DNA of 11,860 nt from Synergistaceae bacterium (GTDB lineage Bacteria > Synergistota > Synergistia > Synergistales > Synergistaceae), in the NCBI GenBank assembly GCA_028702015.1, contig JAQVPO010000012.1, forward strand, positions 1-11,860, written 5' to 3'. This document shows, piece after piece, positions 1-6,597 of the stretch; the first letter of the stretch is position 1; every line of letters starts with the position of its first letter. The notes under the pieces are model-generated. The model was given only the letters and a program-made list of their open reading frames with translations. It was not told the DNA's origin and did no database searches. Position numbers and translations under genes: made by a program.

Positions 1-321
1 TACAGAAGAACCTTCTTTAAAGTTAACCTTCTTTATTTCTCCTGAGACCTGCGGCTTCAGAGAAACACTCTGTATTGCCTCTACTTTGCCTACAAAGCTT
101 CGGCTCGGCGAGAGGTCTTTTGCTGTGACAGTATAAAGAATAACCGCTGGGGCCTGCGGCGGCGTGTTGGCCTTCTTCGCTGCAGCATCCGAATTAAAAT
201 GATTTTTCGCTGTAAAACCAATTAGAACTATGATTGCTATTACAGCAAATATTTTTATGATACGGCCCTTATGCTGTGAGTTCCTTATCTGAATTTTTCC
301 GTCTTCCCCTTGTGATGTCAT
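1..321 (-). CDS. RND efflux membrane-fusion (periplasmic adaptor) protein, N-terminal part
   Basis: This is the first 107 codons of an AcrA/MexA-type adaptor, which links an inner-membrane RND pump to an outer-membrane channel. It starts at the ATG complementary to 319-321 and stays open to base 1, so the 3' part lies outside the window. The N-terminus is polar, followed by a hydrophobic anchor at about residues 23-38 (IFAVIAIIVLIGF) and an Ala/Pro-rich linker. From about residue 76 comes the family hallmark FVGKVEAIQSVSLKPQVSG, then EIKKVNFKEGSSV, which matches the start of the beta-barrel and lipoyl-like region of RND adaptors. It lies 34 bp downstream of the tetR-type gene on the same strand, the usual layout of a self-regulated efflux operon. 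A weak SD-like CAGG lies about 8 nt before the ATG. The pump substrate cannot be read from the sequence. Confidence 0.85.
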   Translation of the reverse strand, partial: MTSQGEDGKIQIRNSQHKGRIIKIFAVIAIIVLIGFTAKNHFNSDAAAKKANTPPQAPAVILYTVTAKDLSPSRSFVGKVEAIQSVSLKPQVSGEIKKVNFKEGSSV

Positions 322-355
322 ATAACACACCTGCTCTTTCTTGAATAAAAAATAT

Positions 356-976
356 TTAATCTGCCTTATACAAAAGTTCTTTTCTGAAGGCATCACTGAT
401 AAAATCTGCGCAACTCGTAAGATCTTCGGCGACAGTTTTACTGAAGACCAATATGAAAAGACCATAAAAGACAGTTGTTATGGCAGCAGAAACATCCTCT
501 GTTTCTATGTCCTTTCTAATTACCCCTTCCTCCTGAGACCTACGCAGAATATCATTTACCATTCTCTTTTCTCTCGTTATCTGATCCTTCAGAAGCAATA
601 AAAGATTCGATCTGACCTCGTCTGGCCATTCAAAACGTCTCAGCATCATGGCATTTATCTTCATAAATCTGTCATTCCTGTCAGGCGGCACAAGTTTTTT
701 CTTATAGTAGTCATTCAGGTCCGCCAATGTTTTGGGTTCACCGAATTTTTCTTCGAACTCCCGCTCGAAAGAAAGGTGTATTTCCTCAATAAGGTTAAAA
801 AGTATGTCACTCTTATTTTTAAAATGCCAGTAAAAGGCACCCTTTGTCATACCTACCCGTTCCGCTATCTCATTCAGAGTAACATCTGAAAAGCTTTTTT
901 CAGAAAAAACATCCAGAGCTGCTTCCAAAAGCAGCTCTCTTGTTTTTATTGAATCTTCCTTGGTTTTTCTCGACAA
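356..976 (-). CDS. TetR/AcrR-family transcriptional repressor of efflux operon
   Basis: A 206-residue protein of normal length for the TetR family. Residues about 10-58 form the DNA-binding domain; the signature TLNEIAERVGMTKGAFYWHF (33-52) includes the recognition helix and the typical K-AFYWHFKNK stretch. The remaining all-alpha part would be the ligand-binding and dimerisation domain. The start is TTG (complement of 974-976), preceded by GGAAG (complement of 984-988) at 7-nt spacing. An ATG 14 nt upstream is out of frame. The gene precedes an RND adaptor gene by 34 bp on the same strand, and its own promoter overlaps a 9-bp inverted repeat. It is therefore inferred to repress itself and the efflux genes until a toxic ligand binds. 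The ligand is unknown. Confidence 0.92.
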   Translation of the reverse strand: MSRKTKEDSIKTRELLLEAALDVFSEKSFSDVTLNEIAERVGMTKGAFYWHFKNKSDILFNLIEEIHLSFEREFEEKFGEPKTLADLNDYYKKKLVPPDRNDRFMKINAMMLRRFEWPDEVRSNLLLLLKDQITREKRMVNDILRRSQEEGVIRKDIETEDVSAAITTVFYGLFILVFSKTVAEDLTSCADFISDAFRKELLYKAD

Positions 977-1007
977 AATATCACTTCCATATAATTTTTA
1001 CACAGGA

Positions 1008-1037
1008 ATTATACATACCCTAAGGTATGTATGTCAA
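1008..1037 (-). promoter_or_regulatory. Perfect consensus sigma-70 promoter for tetR-type gene
   Basis: Read on the minus strand, the -35 box TTGACA (complement of 1032-1037) and the -10 box TATAAT (complement of 1008-1013) both match consensus 6/6, with an 18-bp spacer. Transcription would begin near 1001, about 25 nt before the TTG start of the repressor gene. The spacer is filled by an inverted repeat, so repressor binding would exclude RNA polymerase. Promoter function is inferred from sequence alone. Confidence 0.85.
1011..1032. promoter_or_regulatory. Palindromic operator, probable TetR-type repressor site
   Basis: Two perfect 9-bp arms, ATACATACC (1011-1019) and GGTATGTAT (1024-1032), flank a 4-bp centre CTAA. 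The repeat spans the spacer and the inner edges of both promoter hexamers. From memory, the TACATAC/GTATGTA half-sites match those of the E. coli AcrR operator at acrAB, although the spacing between halves differs. That the adjacent TetR-family protein binds here is an inference from position and half-site similarity. Confidence 0.75.
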
Positions 1038-1087
1038 TCGGATAAATATTATCTTCTTAATTCACTATGAGCTTTGAGAAAAATATA

Positions 1088-1996
1088 TCAGGCATCTAGG
1101 CTGTCAGGATTATGCCTGTTTTTTAATACAGCGTCTGCAGTATAGACTGCCAAAGCAGTCCATATGAAGATAAATGTAGTAATTCTTGAGATCTGTATGG
1201 GTTCGTTATAGACAAAGACTCCAAGCATAAAACTTAGTGTCGGTGAGATATACTGAACAAAGCCTGTCGTCGTGAGAGGAACACGTGCCGCGCCATATGC
1301 GAAAAGTATTAGAGGAATGGAGGTCATTATTCCTGTACCTGCAAGCAGCATATTCGTCAGTCCGTCATACGGGAAAGAAGCAGTTCCTTCTTTCTGAAGA
1401 AACATGAGAAATATAAATGCGATAGGAGATACCGTGAGGGTCTCTATGAAAAGAGCAAGATAAGGGGTTACCCTCACCGTTTTCTTAAGCACCCCATACA
1501 GCCCGAAGGACAGAGCCAGAGCTATCGATAAAAGAGGTATTGAACCAACCGCTAACAGTTCCGAACCCACTCCAATAAGAGCAAGGCAAAGGGCTGCTGC
1601 CTGTATCTTGTTAAGCCTTTCTCTGAAAAACATCATCCCCAAAAACATGCTCACAAGAGGATTTATAAAATATCCAAGGCTTGTCTCCAGTATCCTCCCA
1701 TGATTGACAGCCCATATATAGAGCCCCCAGTTGAAAGATATGAGAAATCCGCCGCAGGCAAGCCAGAAAACATCTTTTTTCATCTCTTTGAGCATGGTGA
1801 TGAAAGAAATCCGATTACTGTCCGTTAATATGAGGATAAAGGTAAACAGCACAGACCAGATGACACGATGCCCCAGTATCTCAAAGGATGAGATAGCTTC
1901 GAGTGCTTTCCAGTATACCGGCATCGCTCCCCAAATAAAATAGGAAAGAAAAAGAGCAGCTATTCCTTTTATATTATGGTTCACCTGATCAAGCAT
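1088..1996 (-). CDS. rarD: EamA/DMT-superfamily transporter, RarD-like
   Basis: A 302-residue very hydrophobic protein with about ten predicted membrane segments, the standard size for the drug/metabolite transporter superfamily. The N-terminal stretch GIAALFLSYFIWGAMPVYWKAL followed by EILGHRVIWS is typical of the RarD subgroup. The second EamA half carries PLILFAYGAARVPLTTTGFVQYISPTLSFMLGVFVYNEP, also typical. The cargo of RarD proteins is not well established. The annotated ATG (complement of 1994-1996) sits directly against AGGGG, leaving no SD spacing. A GTG four codons inside (complement of 1982-1984) would have AGGGGA about 11 nt upstream, so the true N-terminus may be four residues shorter. 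The gene diverges from the amidohydrolase operon and is read separately from tetR, which has its own promoter. Confidence 0.85.
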   Translation of the reverse strand: MLDQVNHNIKGIAALFLSYFIWGAMPVYWKALEAISSFEILGHRVIWSVLFTFILILTDSNRISFITMLKEMKKDVFWLACGGFLISFNWGLYIWAVNHGRILETSLGYFINPLVSMFLGMMFFRERLNKIQAAALCLALIGVGSELLAVGSIPLLSIALALSFGLYGVLKKTVRVTPYLALFIETLTVSPIAFIFLMFLQKEGTASFPYDGLTNMLLAGTGIMTSIPLILFAYGAARVPLTTTGFVQYISPTLSFMLGVFVYNEPIQISRITTFIFIWTALAVYTADAVLKNRHNPDSLDA

Positions 1997-2037
1997 CCCC
2001 TGTCAATATTTGTGCCGAGAGACCTTACAACTGCCCA

Positions 2038-2067
2038 ATTGTACACTATATCCCTGATTTGTGATAA
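2038..2067 (-). promoter_or_regulatory. Possible promoter for the rarD-like gene
   Basis: On the minus strand, TTATCA (complement of 2062-2067, 4/6) and TACAAT (complement of 2038-2043, 5/6) are separated by 18 bp. Initiation would be near 2031, giving a leader of about 35 nt before the rarD-like start. The match is moderate and rests on sequence alone. Confidence 0.4.
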
Positions 2068-2089
2068 ACTTAGCCATTATTCATCTAAT
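2059..2089 (+). promoter_or_regulatory. Weak candidate promoter for the amidohydrolase operon
   Basis: TTGTGA (2059-2064, 4/6) and TCTAAT (2084-2089, 5/6) are separated by a long 19-bp spacer. They lie about 30 bp upstream of the ATG at 2120. They overlap the candidate rarD promoter back to back, so the two units may compete or share control. Some promoter must lie in this divergent 123-bp gap, but this placement is tentative. Confidence 0.25.
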
Positions 2090-2119
2090 GCTTTCTAAAG
2101 ATGAAAGGAAGTATCCGAA

Positions 2120-3310
2120 ATGTCTGATAATTCAGGACTATCTGCTCTCGGAGCACAGCTTCTTACAGAAGCTGAGAGCATATCCGACGAGATGCAGGAG
2201 TGGCGAAGGGATTTTCACCAGTTTCCTGAGCTTGCATTCGAAGAAAATATTACTGCATCCAAAATAATCAAAGTACTCGAATCTATCGAAGGAATGGACG
2301 TTATATCAGGTTTTGCCATTCCAACGTCAGTTATCGGGATACTGGGCAAGGACATGCCTGGACCCGCTGTCTTATTGCGTTCCTGTATGGACGCGCTTGC
2401 TGTTGAAGAAGAAACCGGTCTTCCGTTCTCTTCGTGCATGCCTGGTCTCATGCATGCCTGCGGACATGATGCTCACATGGCATCATTGCTGGGGGCAGCG
2501 AAAATACTCTCACTTCATAGAGATAAACTGAAAAGAAAAATTATATTCCTTTTCCAGCCCGCAGGCGAGGGAAAGGGCGGAGCCAAGATCCTTGTTGAGA
2601 ACAGGTTCCTGGAAACTTTCAACATTGAAAATGCAGTCGCTTTGCATTGGTGGTCAGAAATACCCTACGGGGAGCTTTATCTGCGCCGAGGAGTCCTGAC
2701 AGCCCTGTCAGACCGCATACACATTGACATAAGGGGCACTGCTGGGCATGCTGCAGAACCGCACATGACAATTGATCCCATAACAATAGCTTCTCATACA
2801 GTAATAGCTATACAGACAATGCTTACAAGAGAGATTGATCCGCGAGATCCGATAGTAGTATCTTTTGGTCAGATCGAGGCAGGTTTCGCTTATAATGTAA
2901 TACCGGAACAGGTCAACTTATGGGGTACTCTGCGTGCATTCAACCCCAAAATAAGGGATTTCGTACAAGGCAGGATAGAAACTATAGCACCTGCAATTGC
3001 TAAAGCTTTCAGAGGCCTGGCCTCTGTAGAATACACCAGAAATTACAGTCAGGTAGATAATGATTCTGAAATGGTAAACAAAGTCCTCCATGTCGGTATT
3101 CCGTTCTTCGGTGAAGACGGTATAAAAATGCTGGAGCGGCCGTTGCTCTCAGGAGAGGATTTTTCTTTTTTCAGTTCCTGTGTCCCGTCTGTATTTATGC
3201 TGATGGGTACAGGGCTGGAGTATGGTCTTCATCATCCCAGATACGATATTCCGGAAAACATGCTGCCCTTTTCAGCTGCATGGGAAGCATACATGGCATT
3301 GACGCTTTAA
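2120..3310 (+). CDS. M20D-family amidohydrolase with altered catalytic residue
   Basis: A 396-residue protein with the layout of M20D amidohydrolases (hippurate hydrolase, N-acyl-amino-acid and IAA-amino-acid hydrolases), which cleave an acyl-amino-acid amide using a two-metal centre. The candidate metal ligands are all present: Cys114 and His116 in MHACGHDAHMA, Glu150, His176 in ALHWW, and His371 in GLHHP. The family motif normally reads PAEEG, where the first Glu is the general base. Here it is PAGEG, with Gly149 at that place; the codon is GGC, so a single base change from GAA or GAG cannot explain it. The upstream motif RADMDALP reads RSCMDALA. The enzyme may therefore be weakened or altered. 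It has no signal peptide, so it is probably cytoplasmic. The start ATG has AAAGGAAG at 8-nt spacing. It is the first gene of a probable four-gene operon; the substrate is unknown. Confidence 0.88.
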   Translation: MSDNSGLSALGAQLLTEAESISDEMQEWRRDFHQFPELAFEENITASKIIKVLESIEGMDVISGFAIPTSVIGILGKDMPGPAVLLRSCMDALAVEEETGLPFSSCMPGLMHACGHDAHMASLLGAAKILSLHRDKLKRKIIFLFQPAGEGKGGAKILVENRFLETFNIENAVALHWWSEIPYGELYLRRGVLTALSDRIHIDIRGTAGHAAEPHMTIDPITIASHTVIAIQTMLTREIDPRDPIVVSFGQIEAGFAYNVIPEQVNLWGTLRAFNPKIRDFVQGRIETIAPAIAKAFRGLASVEYTRNYSQVDNDSEMVNKVLHVGIPFFGEDGIKMLERPLLSGEDFSFFSSCVPSVFMLMGTGLEYGLHHPRYDIPENMLPFSAAWEAYMALTL

Positions 3311-3328
3311 TAGAGTGGAGGGGAAGCA

Positions 3329-4804
3329 TTGGCTCCCAGACTTGAAAATATTATAATATCAAACCTTGAATCGCTTAAAACAGAGCCATTTATATGGTGG
3401 CAGAAAACATGGTGGTCAGGAGGCGCATTCCTTGAATTAATAGAAGAATGCGAAAAAGGATTCCGCTCAAGCGGTTTTAAGACCGGGCAAAGAATGGCAT
3501 TCCTTCTTCCCAACAGCCCTATCCTGCTCGCATCAATGATAGCAGTGTGGAAGCTTGGAGGGACAGTGGTTCCGATAGACCCAAGGAGCGGTTATGTATC
3601 TCTGGTCAAACAGCTTAAGCATGCAGATGTCTTTGCTTCAATAACATACAGAGGCTGTTCGTCTATCATACCTCTGATATCAGAAGAGGGTATACCATGT
3701 CTTCTGACTTCTCTTGACGCACCTGTCGAAAATCTGGCAGGAAGGCTGTCTGACGAAGAATCAAAAGATACAGCAGTCATTTTCTACACTTCAGGAACAA
3801 CAGGGGAACCCAAGGCAGTACCGCTGACCCATGACAACCTTTACACAAGTATCAATTCATGCGTAGATCACCTCGGCACTCTTATGGACGATGATGTTTT
3901 CCTAAATGCCCTCCCGAATTTCAATGCATTCGGATTTGTATGCGGTTCACTGATGCCTCTGGTTAAAGGCACCTGCCAGGTAGTTCTCCCTACCTTTATG
4001 CCTCCGGAAGCAGCAATGGATGCCATGAGAAATGCTTCTGTGACAATCGTTCCGGCAGTTCCAACCATTATTTCCCTGCTCCTCGGCACTGCAGCAAGAG
4101 GCATAAACCCTCCGAGAAGCCTCCGATACATACTATCCGGCGGAGACAGGCTTCCTCTGGATTTTGACAAAAGATCACAGGAATATCTTGGTGTCCCAGT
4201 AATAGAAGGATACGGACTGACAGAAGCAGCATCCGTAGTATCTATACCGCCGAGCATAGAAAATAGAAAAGCTGGAAGTGTCGGTACTCTTTTATCATGC
4301 GTTCAGGCTGAGATAAGAAACGAAGAGGGAAAACCGCTTCCCGCAGGATCGGAAGGCCATCTCTGGATCAGAGGTGACAATGTGGCTAAATGTTACTACC
4401 GCAACCCGGAACTCACCTCGAAAAGATTTGTGGACGGATGGTTCGACACCTGTGACATAGCCAAATTCGACGATGAAGGATACCTCTATCTTGTCGGACG
4501 AAAGACAGATGTTATCTTCGTAGGAGGCTTTAAAGTATATGCACAGGAAGTCGAAAAAGTACTGCTCGAACATCCTTCTGTAGCAGAGGCTGCTGTGATA
4601 GGTGTGCCCCGTTCAATAAGCGGAGAGATAGTGAAAGCATTTATTGTACTGAAAAAAGATGAGAAAGTTACTTCAAAGGAGCTTCTGGAGCACTGCAAGA
4701 AAAAGCTCTCTTACTATAAAGTCCCCAGAATTATTAATTTTCTTGCTGAGATGCCGAGATCGTGCATCGGTGAAATTTTAAAGAGAAAGCTTGAAAAAGA
4801 CTAA
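3329..4804 (+). CDS. AMP-binding acyl-CoA synthetase/ligase-like protein lacking A10 lysine
   Basis: A 491-residue member of the ANL superfamily (acyl-CoA synthetases, NRPS adenylation domains), which activates a carboxylic acid as acyl-AMP and usually transfers it to CoA. Visible core motifs are A3 YTSGTTGEPK (153-162), A5 EGYGLTEA, A7 WFDTCDIA with ribose-binding Asp376 (Cys replaces the usual Gly), and the A8 hinge GRKTDVIFVGGFKVY. The C-terminal A10 motif, usually PRTxTGKILRR, reads PRSCIGEILKR. The lysine needed for adenylation is thus Glu482, one base change from Lys (GAA versus AAA). The start is TTG at 3329 with GGAGGGG at 3317-3323 and 5-nt spacing. It follows the amidohydrolase by 18 bp and precedes citC by 5 bp. 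The acid substrate cannot be predicted. Whether the protein still adenylates is open. Confidence 0.88.
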   Translation: MAPRLENIIISNLESLKTEPFIWWQKTWWSGGAFLELIEECEKGFRSSGFKTGQRMAFLLPNSPILLASMIAVWKLGGTVVPIDPRSGYVSLVKQLKHADVFASITYRGCSSIIPLISEEGIPCLLTSLDAPVENLAGRLSDEESKDTAVIFYTSGTTGEPKAVPLTHDNLYTSINSCVDHLGTLMDDDVFLNALPNFNAFGFVCGSLMPLVKGTCQVVLPTFMPPEAAMDAMRNASVTIVPAVPTIISLLLGTAARGINPPRSLRYILSGGDRLPLDFDKRSQEYLGVPVIEGYGLTEAASVVSIPPSIENRKAGSVGTLLSCVQAEIRNEEGKPLPAGSEGHLWIRGDNVAKCYYRNPELTSKRFVDGWFDTCDIAKFDDEGYLYLVGRKTDVIFVGGFKVYAQEVEKVLLEHPSVAEAAVIGVPRSISGEIVKAFIVLKKDEKVTSKELLEHCKKKLSYYKVPRIINFLAEMPRSCIGEILKRKLEKD

Positions 4805-4809
4805 GACCT

Positions 4810-5868
4810 ATGTTTGGATTTCAGACAAGAACTATCAAAAATCTCAGCAAAAATGAAAAAGAACAGGTGGAAAATCTTCTTCATATAAACGGTCTGACTT
4901 TCGAAGGTACGCCGGACTGTACTGCTGTAACAGAGGATCATGATGAAAGAATAATCGCGACAGCAAGCCTTCAGGGCAAAGTGATAAAAATGGTAGCAGC
5001 TGACCCAGAGTGGCAGGAAGCAGGGCTCTCAGGAATGGTGATCTCTGACTTGCTGCGCTATGCAAGGGAAAATGATATATTCCATATTTTCATATACACC
5101 AAATGTGACATGGCTGACAAATTTGAATACCTTGGATTCAATGAGCTTGCAAGGACAGAGACAGTTGTCCTTATGGAATCCGGACATCCCTCTTCTGAAG
5201 ATTACAGAAAAATTCTTCAAGAGAATAATATATTTTCAGGTAAGGGCAATATTGGCGCCGCTGTAATGAACTGCAACCCATTTACACTTGGGCACAGATA
5301 TCTTATAGAGACCGCATCAAGAGAATGCGAGGGACTGTATGTAATAATCGTCCAGGAAGATCTCTCCCTCTTCCCTTTCCGTGACAGGCTTATGCTTGCA
5401 GAAGAAGGCACCAGGCATATTAAAAACGTAAAGTTCATTCCAAGCAGCGACTATGCAGTTTCAAGAGCCACATTCCCTACTTATTTCCTTAAAGACAAAG
5501 GCACAACTTCTGTGACTCAGACTCAGGCAGAACTTGATACCACTCTCTTCGCAAACCTCTTTGTCCCTGAACTTTCAATAAAAAAGCGTTTCGTTGGAAC
5601 GGAACCATTTTGTCCAACGACTGCAAAATATAACGAAATGATGAAAAAGGTCCTCCCTGTCCGTGGCGTTGACGTTGTTGAAATTGAAAGGCTGAAGGAC
5701 TCTTCAGGAACAGCCGTCTCTGCTTCCAGGGTAAGAAAAGCCATAGTAGAAAGCGACTTTGAAGTTTTAAAGAAAATGCTCCCTCCTGTTACTATAGATT
5801 ATCTCTCCTCCGAAAAGGGGAGGGACATCATTCAAAAACTGACCTATGAAGAAAACAGCAAAAAATGA
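4810..5868 (+). CDS. citC: [Citrate (pro-3S)-lyase] ligase CitC
   Basis: A 352-residue protein, the usual CitC length. CitC uses ATP and acetate to acetylate the thiol of the phosphoribosyl-dephospho-CoA group on the lyase carrier protein, switching the lyase on. Residues 1 to about 120 resemble a GNAT domain (GLSGMVISDLLRYARE, then FEYLGFNELART). From about residue 145 there is a nucleotidyltransferase-like domain with MNCNPFTLGHRYLIE, SRATFPTYF, RFVGTEPFCPTTAKYN and VSASRVRKA, matching E. coli CitC closely by memory. No key residue appears lost. No good SD precedes the ATG, which lies 5 bp after the ligase stop, so translation is probably coupled. No citDEF genes are present nearby. The partner could be a distant citrate lyase or citramalate lyase, which uses the same prosthetic group. 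Confidence 0.93.
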   Translation: MFGFQTRTIKNLSKNEKEQVENLLHINGLTFEGTPDCTAVTEDHDERIIATASLQGKVIKMVAADPEWQEAGLSGMVISDLLRYARENDIFHIFIYTKCDMADKFEYLGFNELARTETVVLMESGHPSSEDYRKILQENNIFSGKGNIGAAVMNCNPFTLGHRYLIETASRECEGLYVIIVQEDLSLFPFRDRLMLAEEGTRHIKNVKFIPSSDYAVSRATFPTYFLKDKGTTSVTQTQAELDTTLFANLFVPELSIKKRFVGTEPFCPTTAKYNEMMKKVLPVRGVDVVEIERLKDSSGTAVSASRVRKAIVESDFEVLKKMLPPVTIDYLSSEKGRDIIQKLTYEENSKK

Positions 5869-6367
5869 CATTGAGAATGCAATTAATGAAATACTTTCCA
5901 GTAAAGAAGAGAGGGTAAAAATCAGAGATAAAAACCTCTCTGAAAATGTATTTGCCTGCCAGATAACCCTTAACATCCCAGGATATCCCAAACGCATGCT
6001 TCACGATGAAAGGGCTTTGGAAAAATTCAGACGAGGTTTTCTTGAAAAATGGGATCTGCCTCCTCTATCTGAAAAAAAGATCACAAATGCAGCAGGAGTT
6101 TGCTGGATTGGATTTTTTGCAGGAGATCTGGCCACTGCAAAAAAAGCAAAGGGACTTGCTGTCAGCATAGAGGAAACGACTCCTCAGGGCCGCATCTCTG
6201 ACATAGATATTGTCACGCAAGGAAAAAGCATTTCAAGATCCGATCTTGGGCTGCCACCGAGAACCTGCCTTGTATGCGGAAAACCTGCAAAAGAATGTGC
6301 CAGAAATTGCAGCCATTCATATAAAGATCTTAGGCTTGTTATAGAGGAACTTATAAAAAATATTTAA
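5846..6367 (+). CDS. citX: Apo-citrate lyase phosphoribosyl-dephospho-CoA transferase CitX
   Basis: A 173-residue protein, near the usual CitX length. CitX attaches the 2'-(5''-phosphoribosyl)-3'-dephospho-CoA prosthetic group to a serine of the lyase acyl carrier protein. The core motif GRISDIDIV (Gly115-Asp119-Asp121), equivalent to GRLWDIDV in E. coli, is intact. It is followed by SRSDLGLPPRTCLVCGKPA and KECARNCSH, the conserved C-terminal block. Cys141, Cys144, Cys151, Cys155 and His157 could form a metal site; the fourth Cys is not in the E. coli protein as I recall it. The ATG overlaps citC by 23 bp in another frame. An in-frame stop at 5840-5842 excludes an earlier start, and no SD is evident, so coupling to citC translation is likely. 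CitG, which makes the precursor, is neither fused nor adjacent. Confidence 0.92.
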   Translation: MKKTAKNDIENAINEILSSKEERVKIRDKNLSENVFACQITLNIPGYPKRMLHDERALEKFRRGFLEKWDLPPLSEKKITNAAGVCWIGFFAGDLATAKKAKGLAVSIEETTPQGRISDIDIVTQGKSISRSDLGLPPRTCLVCGKPAKECARNCSHSYKDLRLVIEELIKNI

Positions 6368-6597
6368 CATCTCCGTAATTTCCTGTCGAAAAAATTTTGC
6401 CTAACATGTAAATTAATAACCACTATAAATCAGATTAAGATTTATTCTTGCCTGCTGTTTTTGGAAGGCAGCCATAACTGCCTGAAAGATTCGGTCAGAG
6501 ATAAAAAATTATATGATATCTGCCGTTTTATCAACATAAATAGTGCGATATAAACTATACTTTATATAACATTTGAATACACTCGGGAGAGGATCCT
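6368..6597. other. 230-bp intergenic region with several inverted repeats
   Basis: No gene is visible. Three inverted repeats are present. ATAAATC (6425-6431) pairs with GATTTAT (6439-6445) around a 7-nt loop. AGGCAG (6466-6471) pairs with CTGCCT (6478-6483) around a 6-nt loop. GATAAAA (6500-6506) pairs with TTTTATC (6526-6532). None is followed by a T tract, so no standard intrinsic terminator for the citX operon is seen. The AT-rich stretch 6541-6575 holds several -10-like hexamers (TATAAA 6549-6554, TATACT 6556-6561, TATAAC 6565-6570) but no convincing -35. The promoter for the dCMP deaminase gene is expected here. Confidence 0.5.

Noticed and set aside
341..601. Plus-strand 86-codon open frame
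   Set aside because: It lies almost entirely antisense to the well-supported tetR-type gene, lacks an SD and has no recognisable protein features.
3868..4257. Minus-strand 129-codon open frame inside the ligase gene
   Set aside because: It is fully antisense to conserved ligase coding sequence and its translation shows no family features.
5846..5868. Possible frameshift joining citC and citX
   Set aside because: Both proteins are complete with their own conserved ends and match separate families; the 23-bp overlap is ordinary for coupled genes.
6466..6483. Intrinsic terminator for the citX operon
   Set aside because: The 6-bp stem is short and followed by GAAAGATT with no T tract.
6368..6597. 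Riboswitch or tRNA in the comEB leader
   Set aside because: No known riboswitch core, tRNA arms or T-loop sequence could be recognised.
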